From positions 1 to 9,199 of the forward strand of contig CBFGTA010000092.1 in the NCBI GenBank assembly GCA_965651595.1: 9,199 bases of DNA. The letters run 5' to 3'. This document shows, one piece after another, positions 1-9,000 of the stretch. The translations under genes were made by a program, and so were the position numbers. Below the pieces are notes generated by a model, which saw only the letters and a list, made by a program, of their open reading frames with translations, did no database searches and was not told where the DNA came from. Within the stretch, counting starts at the first letter, position 1; each line of letters begins with the position of its first letter. This stretch comes from CBFGTA01 sp965651595 (lineage in GTDB: Bacteria > Actinomycetota > Actinomycetes > S36-B12 > UBA10799).

Positions 1-26
1 TGGTCTGTTTCGCAAGCAGTATCCGC
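1..26. other. Downstream flank after the stop codon
   Basis: These 26 bases follow the TAG stop on the minus strand. No hairpin with a T-run, ribosome binding site or new start codon is apparent. The stretch is too short to show whether the gene ends a transcript or is followed by another gene. Confidence 0.5.
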
Positions 27-3000
27 CTAGTTGAGGATGACGTCGTATGGGGCTGCGGCACCGGAGGCATAGGCAGGTTCAGGGTCGGTGGCTGTGTTGG
101 AACCAGCCGCGGGCAGGGCTGCGCGGCCAATCGAGTTGGTGGCGGTGTCGGTCCAGTAGATGTGGCTGCCCGTCACTCGAACGCCTTGCGGGGCAGTCAG
201 GGCACTGGTAGCCACAAAATTATCCGTCATCTCGGTCGGATCGGTCAGAGGTGCCCGCCCAATGGTGCCAGCTGCGTCCAGCGCGACCCAGTAGACGTAC
301 GTATCGTCGAGGGTCAGACTGGCGACGCTCGCCGATGGATCGTCGAGCGTGAGCCAGTCGAGCGTAATCGCCGACGCAGCGCCGTCGAGGGGAGCCTTCG
401 CGCTGGTGCTGGCCGCGATGTCGCCATTGAGTCCGGGGTTGTTGCCCCAGTAGAGGCTGGTTCCGTCTGTGGCGATTCCGGTGGGTGCAGCGAGTGAGCT
501 GCCGACGTCGCCACTGATGAAGTTCGCGAGAATATCCGTGGGCTCGGTGTTGTCACCGGTGGGTAGCGTTGCCCGACCGATCGTGTTATTGGCAGTGTTG
601 GCCCAGTAGAGGTAGCCGTCGTGGACGAGGACACCGGTCGGGTTGTTGATGGAAGTCGTGCTCTGGTCGATCCAGTTGGCATCCGCTGCACCAGTTCCAT
701 CGAGTCGGGCACGGCCGATCGAGTTGGCCAAACTGTCAGTCCAGTAGATGTAGGTGTCATCCACAGCCAAGCCGCTGAGCGCGACTGAATCAGAGGGCGC
801 GAGCCATTCAGGGTTCACAGATCCCCCGACCCTGGGAAGTTGGCCAATTGCGGCTGTCGCGTCGGCACTGAGCGACTGAGAGTTCGCCCAGAACATGTTC
901 CCTGTCGTCGTGTAGGTGTAGGCGTTCGACAGATCGACCGGCTCGGAGCCAGCGTTCTGCACGGACACATCTACAGCTTGAGCGCCCACCGAGGACGCGG
1001 GGACGACACACTCGAGGGTCGCGGAGTTGACAAGAGTGACCGACGTGCAGGGAGTCCCGCCGACGCTGGCTGTGGTTGTTGCGGAGAACAGTGAGCCCGT
1101 CAATGTGACGGTGTTGTTGCCGCTCGTCGGGCCGCTTGCAGGTTGAACCGTTTCCAGAGTGGGCGCCGGATCGGTGTAGCTGAAGGTCTCAGGGGCTGTA
1201 GCGGCCACGCCCTGATCCATGCTGATCACAGTGACCACCAGATCGGAGGCGGGCGCGTGTGCCGGAAGCGTGCACGTGATAGCGGTGGGCGAAGGCTGGA
1301 CTTGCTGGCACGGTGACATGCCGATGAACACCGCCGAATGGGGACTGAAGTCATTGCCCGAGATGGTCAGTGTTTCGCCGCCTGCTGGCAGTCCGGACGT
1401 CGCAGATAGCTCGGAGACCGTCGGCACCATTGGTTGCGGTGGAGTCTGGACAGTGAAGACGAAGTTGTCTGTGAGTGTCAGCACAGCCGTTCCCGGATTG
1501 CTGATCTCCAGATCTACGAGACCTGGTTCTGCGTTCCAAGATTCTGGGCGGCACTGAATCTGAGTGGGTGTGACTTGGAATATGTCGCAGGGCGACTCGG
1601 CGATCAACACTCTAACGTCGGGGTCGAAGTTGCTGCCAGTGATGGTCACTACTTGTGGTTCTTGGGTCATGACGAACAGCGGCGAGATGCCGGTGACGCT
1701 GGGCGTGTACTCGACGTAGTCAACGGTCACGGGAGACTGTGCTATCTGCTGCGGCGCAGTCGCGCTCGGTGGGGGGTTCATCACGCTGACCTCCAGCGCG
1801 CTACCCGGACGACTGGGTTGGGTCGTGCACGTCAGTTGGTTGCCGTCGTCGACTACGGTGACTTCCACGCAGGGAACCCCGCCGACACTGACGCGGGGAT
1901 TTTGGTGTGGCTCGGGTCCGGTGCTGATGAAGCCGGTGCCCTGGACAGTGAACTCATCGCCGCCAGCTGTCGAGAGCGTCGTAGGTGACACCGCCGTTAT
2001 CGTGGGGTCGTCGGGTAGGTAGGTGAAGCTTCCCGGTTGGCCCGCTTGCAGCGTCGTGCTGTTGCCGTCCGTGTTGGCCACAGTGACGTTGACCGGTCCG
2101 GAGGAAGTGGCGGCCGGCAAAATGCACTGCACAGAGTTGGCAGACAGACTGGTGACGGGGCATGGGGAGTCGCCGACTGTGACGGTCGCGCCGGGCGCGA
2201 AGTTGCGTCCTCTGATCGACAATGCCGACCCGCCAGTGACCGTGGCGAAGGCTGGCGAAACCGACGTGGCAACGGGTGGTTGGAGGGTGTAGGTGTAGCC
2301 GCTGGACTTGGTGGCCGTTCGATTGTTGGGGTTGGCCACGATGACATCAACTGTGCCGACCGCGTGGGCTCCGGCCGTACATGTGATCACGGTATTGGCT
2401 TGCAACACGGCCACATTGGTGCACTCTGCATTGCCGAGGGTGACCGTCAGGTTCGGGTCAAAGTTGTTGCCGACGATGGAGACCTGGTTGCCACCGAGGT
2501 TCATGCCGCGATTGGGATTGACTTGCTGGACGACCGGAGTGGGAGGTTCGTAGTCGAACGCGGCAGCCAGGACACCGGACTGCGTGTCCGCGTTCTGAAC
2601 GTAGACGTCGACGGGGCCGAAGTCGACGGGGCCGTGGGTGTGGGCGCCGGTCGTGCAGGTGATGGTGAAGGAGTTGACCACATCAACGTCCGTGCATGGG
2701 CTGTCCCCGATCGTGACGGTGTTCGCCGACGGTTGGAAGCCGGTGCCGGAGATGGTGACGGTCGTTCCACCGAGGGTGGATCCGGTAGCCGGTGAGATAG
2801 AAGTGACGGTCGGCGGGGAAAAGACGCGTGGATGAGTAGCAATGTCCGAAATGACTGCCACGACATCGACCGCCGGGTCGGCCATGACTCTTCCGTCGGG
2901 TGAGTAGGTCGTGATCGCACTGTGAGACTGGCCGGTGCCGTCGTCGAGGTAGGAATTGACGACATAGACCGTGTCGCTGGTCGCCGTCATCACGTCGCCC

Positions 3001-6000
3001 ACGTTAGAGGCATTTACGGTGATCGTCCCAGGTGTGCCATCGGCGCCAATAGTGACGGAAGCCAGTTGGACGGTTCCGAGCGGCTCGGTGGTGAAGTTGT
3101 GGTAAACGAAGTGCAGCGTATCTCCCGTAGCGCTCAGGTCGAGAACACTGTCCGAATCCGGAGGGCAAATGTACTGGGCGTTGAGGTTGCTGCCATCGAG
3201 GTCGGCACGCCCGATGCAGAAGTTATTGGCGTCCGCCCAGTAGATCCCTTCTGTTGTGACGGCGAGGGCGGCCGGTTGTGCTTGCGTGGCAGGAGAGGCT
3301 CCCCACAGTTGTGAATAGGGAATGAAGTTCTCGTCGACGTGCGTACCGTCGATGGAGGCCCGCGCCAGTGACATGGAGCAGCCCGTCCCGTTGGGGGTCA
3401 CACAGTTGAGCCAGTAGATGTAGTTCTCGTCGACTGTCAACGGGGCTGCTGCAGTGGTGGCGGAACCATTGACGTGGGAAATCAGTTCATTGTTGATGCT
3501 CGAGCCGTCCAGGTTGGCTCGCCCGATAGTGGTAGTAGTCATGGGATTGGCCGCCGAGTTGATCCAGTACACGCCTGACGAGTTGACCGTGACAGACGCG
3601 GGAACCAGACCCTGGACGTTGCTACCGCTGATGAAGTCGCTGTCCACGCTCGAGCCGTCGAGGTCGGCTCGCGCGATCGCTCCGGTGCCGTTCGAGTCGA
3701 ACTGACCCCAGTACAGGTAGGACGGCCACTGGTAGGTGTAGCTGCCCCCCAGGAGCGAGCTTTGTCCGTCGGGATTGATGGCAACAATGTCCACCGCGTC
3801 AGTTGCCGTCGTGGTGGGTGGCACCTGACACACTAGAGTCGTCGGTGGTTGAGAGGCAGTGGTATTCACCGGGCAAGGCATTCCTCCTACGGTGATCTGG
3901 GTGGCGTCAGTGAGCCCGGTTCCCGTGAGCGTCAGAGCGTTGCCGCCAACGGCAGGGCCAGTGGCGGGCAGGTTCTCTTCCAATGACGGTGCTGCTGCTG
4001 CCGGGGGTACTACAGTGCCTGATGCGGCTTCCGTGGCGGTGATGAACTGCTCCGTGGAAGTCAATTGCGGGTCGGGAGAACCGTCGACGTTGTAAGCGAT
4101 GTCCACCTTGCCAATTGATCCGTCTTCGGCGGCATAAAAGAGGTTCGCCGTTTGGCTCTGGCTGTGCTGGTCGCAGTCCGGGTTGAAGCTCAATCCCATA
4201 GGGGAGTCGAGCGAACCCTCGAGGTTGACTGGACCTCCATCGGTCCCGAGCGCCGCGATGCCCTTAACGGCCATTGATCCACCCAGAGTGGCCCACGCCA
4301 GTGCAGCAGGAGCCTCCCCCGCCGGGCAGTCCCAGATCGCTATGCCTGAGGGCTCGTTGATCCCGGGCATCCAGTTGGACGAGACCACGGGCGGGCCCTG
4401 GTCATCTGGGGACACCGTGCCGGTTTCGGTCTCAGTGGCTGGAGGCAATAGGGCCGCCCCGAGCTGGTCTTGCAAACGATCAGTCCAGACCAGCAGGTGC
4501 ATGGACCGGTTGATGGCGAGCGCGATGCGTCCGTAACCGTTCGAGGGAGTGTCGCCGAGGCCGATGCCACTGATGAATGGGCTGTCAGGGTTTGAGCCAA
4601 AGATCGGCGCGTGCGGATCGTCGAGTTTGAACCGGAGCACGTGCTGCCCGTCGTCATACATTGAGTTGGTCAGCAGGTAGAGGTAGGTGTCGTCGACCGC
4701 GATCGCCGCATCTTGATCCGCGTCGAAGATCGACGGTACCCACTGGTTGTCGACGGTGCGTCCGTCGATGCTGGCCCGACCAATCGAACCGCCGCTAGCT
4801 TGGTTGAGGTAGTAGATGTACAGGCCGTCACTGGCTGGAGACCACGGTGATGCCTGCCAGTCGGGCTCGACACCTGCAGGGTTGACGGAGATGAAGTTCG
4901 GCTCGGCGCCCGTTCCATCCAGGTTGGCCCGACCAATGTTGCCTATGGATGATTCACTGTCGTCCGACCCGAGTGAACCGATATTGGTGTAATACAGAGC
5001 CGAGTTGGCAAGTTCGTAGGTGAACGCATTGGCGGCTGTCCCGGACCTCCCGTCAGTATTGGTGACCACGAGATCGGACTTACCGTTCTGGGCCGGCCCG
5101 GTTGAGCACGTGATCTCGGTCATGGCTTGGTTCACCACCACATCGAGGCACGCAGCTCCGCCGACCGTTACGTTACCTGCCGGGTCGAAACCCGAGCCGG
5201 TGATGGTTACGGCGGTACCGCCCGAGGCGGGTCCGCTGTCAGGGGCAATCGCGAGATCGGTCGGGGTGGGCGAGATGTACGTGTACCAGTTCGGTTGTGT
5301 TGCAGACGGGCTGCCCGGGCCCGGGTTGGTCACGACGACGTCCACTTCGCCAGCGGCATGAGCAGGTACCGTGCACTGTGCCGTCCCGGATTCGGCATCG
5401 ACTGTGAGCGCAGTACAAGCTGCGCCACCGAAAGTGAAGGTGGTCTCCGGGAAGAAGTTGGTTCCGGTAATTGTCACGACGTTGCGTCCGAACGTGGATC
5501 CAGATTTTTCGGAGAGGTCAGTCAAAGTGGGAAGGATTTCGTGGAACGCGAAGGCATTGGCGAGCGTTCCGGTGGGCGAGAGCGGGCCGGGATTGATGGC
5601 GACAACCGACGATGGGCCGGCCGGTGCCGGTGAGGTTGTGCACGATGCCTCAGTGAGCGACGTGACGGTGACGCTCACGCAGGGCTGACCGCCAACAGCT
5701 ATAGACATGCCTGAGACGAACCCAGTCCCCGTTATTGTGACCGGCGTGCCCCCTTCGGTGGGCCCGAACGTGGGGGCCACGTTGGTGATGACGGGGGTGG
5801 GTGCAGTCCACGAGAAAGCATTCGGCAGGGTCAGGACCTGATCCTCGTAGACTGCCGGGTCTCCGCCTTCTAAGAAGTTCGGGTCAGCTCCGGGTGTCGT
5901 GATGGTCACATCGACAGTCCCGCGTGGCCCGGGGGGAGCCGTGCAGGTGAGCTCGGTGAAGTCCGCGTTGGTGGCAGGGTCCGCGCAGACCTCCCCGCCA

Positions 6001-9000
6001 ACTGTCACGGTTGTCACGGGGAACAAGTTGCTGCCGGTAATCGTGAGGGGGGTGGAGGCGGTTTCGACGCCCGACCCCGGAGCCAACTGACCAGTTGGTG
6101 CGGGGTAGGTGTACATGAAGTCTTCGCCGGATCCGGGTAGGGCGTCGGGATTGGCAACGTCGACTTCGGCGATCAGGCCAGCTATGGCGGAAGTCTGGGC
6201 GAGCAAGCTGCTAGACACCGGCGGGCTCGTGCACGTCACGGTCGTGTCGCTGATGATGTCGAGGCTGGTGCACAATTGTCCCCCCACTTTCACAATGCTG
6301 TTGGGCGTGAAGCCCGTCCCGGTGATGGTGAGGTTCGTTCCCCCTGCTGCCGGTCCACTGGCCGGGGACACGGTGTACCCGGCCAGTCCCGGGTTGAGGT
6401 ACGAGTAGTAGTCCTGCACGGTGACCTGCTGCCCGTCGCCAGTGGACACGGTCAAGTCAACGACCCCGACCGGATGGGGACTCGTTGTGCAGACGATTCG
6501 GTCATCGGATTGTTGGGCGATTGAACAGTTCGCGTCCCCGAGGGTTACCGAGTTGACGGCGCCGAGGTTCTCACCAGAGATGACCAAGGATTCGTTGCCA
6601 GCAACGGGGCCCAGGACGGGCAGAGTGGCAGGCGACGTGATGCTGACAGGGGGAGACGAGTAGGTGAACGTGGTGTCTGATCCGGACGCGATGGGATAGC
6701 GATTGGGGGCAGTGACCGTAACCACCACCGGGTAGGTTCCCGGATCGTTGATGGACGGTGTGCAGGTGATCGATTCAAGCGTCACCGCCGTCACGTCGCA
6801 GGGAGCTTCGCCGATGCTCACAGTCGTGTATCCGACGTAGAACTGGTCGCCCGTGATCGTGATGGGCTCGGACGCGTTGAACACCATGCTGGCGGGATTG
6901 ACGCCGGTGACCGCCGGAGCGCCCTGCACCACGGACAGGCCGCCGTACTCGGCGGGGGGCCCGGTCGGGTTGGTGACGACGACGGTCGCAGATTCCCCGT
7001 CCAGTCCAGCGTTGGGTGCAACCAGGCATTCGATGGTGCTGAACGTGAGCGACGTGATCGCGCACTCGACGTTGTCGGTGTTCTCAGGACTCGACACTAT
7101 GCTGACGGCGACGGTCGCGCCATCGACGAAACCTTCACCAGAAACGGTGAGGTGCACGCCAGCGCTCGGGATCGTCATCGGTGAGGCGGACGTCAGCGTT
7201 GGGGTGGAGGCTTGGAATGTGAATGCGTCCGCCATCGTGGTGTCTAGCCCGTCGCCATTGCTAGCGGTGAGTTCGACTGAACCGGCCCCCTGTGGGTAGG
7301 CGGGCGTGGTGCACGTGAGGCTGGTCGGCGTCACGGTTCCGGTGGTGGGGCAGGTCACCCCATCCAGGGTGACAACAGTTCCTGTTTCGAAACCAGCACC
7401 GGAAATCTTCACGCTCGTGCCGCCGGTGATGGGGCCCGATTCGGGTGTGACCGAGGTGATAGTGGGGGTGCTCACGTCGTAGGTGAAGGCCGCATCAGCT
7501 GTACCAGCAACGAGTCCCGGGTTGGTCACCACCACGTCGGCCGGCCCGGCAAACTGCGGCCCCGTGGTGCAGGTCAAACTGGTGGCGCTAGCGACCTCGA
7601 CGTCGGAGCATTCCACGCCTCCGACCGTGACTGTCGCGCCTGAAATGAACCCGCCGCCGCTGATGGTGACGCTCGTGCCGCCCACGGTTGGGCCGTTCGC
7701 GGGTGCGATTGAAGAAATAGTGGGTGTGGCGCCGGTCGTGAACTCGAACGCGTCGGCGAGCGTGGTCGAAGCCCCCGTCGGGTTGGAGACGACGACCGAG
7801 AGGCCTTGGGCGGCATCCGCTGCCCCTGCTACGCATTCGATGGTGGAATACGTCGTGCTGACCACGGAACATGGCGTCGTTCCCAGTAGCACCGCGGCAC
7901 CGGGAGCGAACCCGGTACCGCTGATCGTGATCGTTGCTCCACCGCCTCCCTGGGCAGTGTCCGGGCTCACAGAGGTGGGGCGGGGGGTCATATCCGTGGC
8001 GACCCCGTAGGTCAAGCCCGACATCAACGCGAAGTTCCGGCTGATGCTCGATCCGTCCAGGGTCGCTTGGGCAATGGTTCCGGTCGAGATCCTCGAATAA
8101 TAGAGGTGGTCGTTGTCCGCTGCCAACGAGTCTGGGTTGCCGTCGTCGAAGATAAACTGCTGGTCGATTTGGGAGGCGTTCTCGGAGTCTGGGTCGATCA
8201 CGGCGTGACCGATGTACTGGATGGAACTTTCTGGGTTGGGCGGCTGGTTGATCCAGTAGATATTGGGCCCGCTGACGGCGACCGACTGGGGCCCGGAAGC
8301 GCCCGTCACGAAGTCCTGCACGACCCCGGTTCCATCTAGGCTGGCGCGACCGATCGTTGAACCGAAGTCGTTGGAGTTCATGAGGTTGCCGCTGTTGGGC
8401 CAGTAGATGTGGGTTGAATCAACCGCGATGCCGAAGGGTGAGGCAGCCGTAGTGATGAAAGCTTGGTTCACATTGGACCCGTCGAGGTTCGCCCGCCCGA
8501 TCGTGGATCCACCCGTGTTGGACCAGTAGACGTATTGCCCGTCAACCGCGACAGCTTGTGGCCCGTTGGCGCCAGTGATGAACGATGTATTGGGGTTGGA
8601 TCCGTCGAGTCCTGCCCGACCAATCGTGCCGGTGGTGGGATTCGCCCAATATATGTACGACGCGTCCGCGACAACGCCAGACGTTCCTGGCCAAATGTCG
8701 TTGGCGGCATCGTTGCCAGGGTTCGCTACGAGTGAGTTGTTGATTGCCGTCGGATCGCTGATGAGCAGTTGCCCGATGGAGCGGAACATCTCTTCTGAGT
8801 CTGCTTGTTGGCTGAAGTAGAGGCTGGGTCCCAGATAGGTGAATGCGTCACCGAGGGTGGCGCTCTGGTCGTCGGAGTTGGTCACGACGATCGCTGCAGT
8901 CCCGACCGCGTGGGTGGGCGAGACGCAGGTGATGGTTGTCGGACTGGTCGCGGCTGCGTCCCGGCATGGTTGGCCGCCGACAGTAACCGCCACATCATCG

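Larger units (their letters stand above)
2817..3722 (-). repeat. Six-bladed YWTD-like beta-propeller 3
   Basis: Residues 1826-2127. Blade motifs are YLYWGQ, GVYWIN, YIYWLN, GIYWAD, LHFVYH and TVYVVN. Blades 1-4 carry 'I.RA.LDGS' or 'LARASIDG' and an FI/LI/YI strand; blades 5 and 6 have lost the signature and keep only the hydrophobic strand pattern. Four cysteines occur: 1932 and 1940 within a loop of blade 3 ('NCVTPNGTGC'), and 1994 and 2011 in blade 4, where they replace the usual Thr of 'TIGRA' and the residue after 'FI'. These positions would sit on neighbouring strands, so two disulfides are plausible. The block ends with a degenerate closing segment before the next IPT. Confidence 0.8.

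Noticed and set aside
1..26. Possible transcription terminator after the stop codon
   Set aside because: No convincing stem-loop with a T-run fits in the 26 bases available.
314..760. 148-codon open frame on the minus strand in another frame
   Set aside because: It overlaps propeller 4 completely and has a Ser/Thr/Arg/Pro-rich composition expected from a frame-shifted reading; the main frame has clear YWTD blades here.
30..902. Regularly recurring 'ccagtaga' words that could suggest a CRISPR-like or regulatory array
   Set aside because: The words encode the YIYW/VYW strand of propeller blades, the interval is about 110-170 bases and varies, and the intervening DNA is coding and related between units.
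1434..1988. 184-codon open frame on the plus strand
   Set aside because: Antisense to well-conserved IPT domains whose minus-strand frame is intact; its composition is typical of shadow frames in GC-rich DNA.
2037..2795. 252-codon open frame on the plus strand
   Set aside because: It is antisense to IPT domains 1-3 of the seven-domain array. Its repeated Gly/Val/His/Arg patterns are the reverse image of the IPT repeats, and no ribosome binding site or recognisable domain is present.
3957..3971. LPATG sequence resembling a sortase LPXTG motif (residues 1743-1747)
   Set aside because: It lies inside an IPT domain more than 1300 residues from the C-terminus and is followed by 'PAVGG', not by a hydrophobic helix and basic tail. 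It is the ordinary IPT 'P.TGP..GG' turn.
7483..8010. 175-codon open frame on the plus strand
   Set aside because: Antisense to the first IPT domains of the eleven-domain array. Its Val/Pro/Thr/Ala-rich sequence mirrors codons of the real gene.
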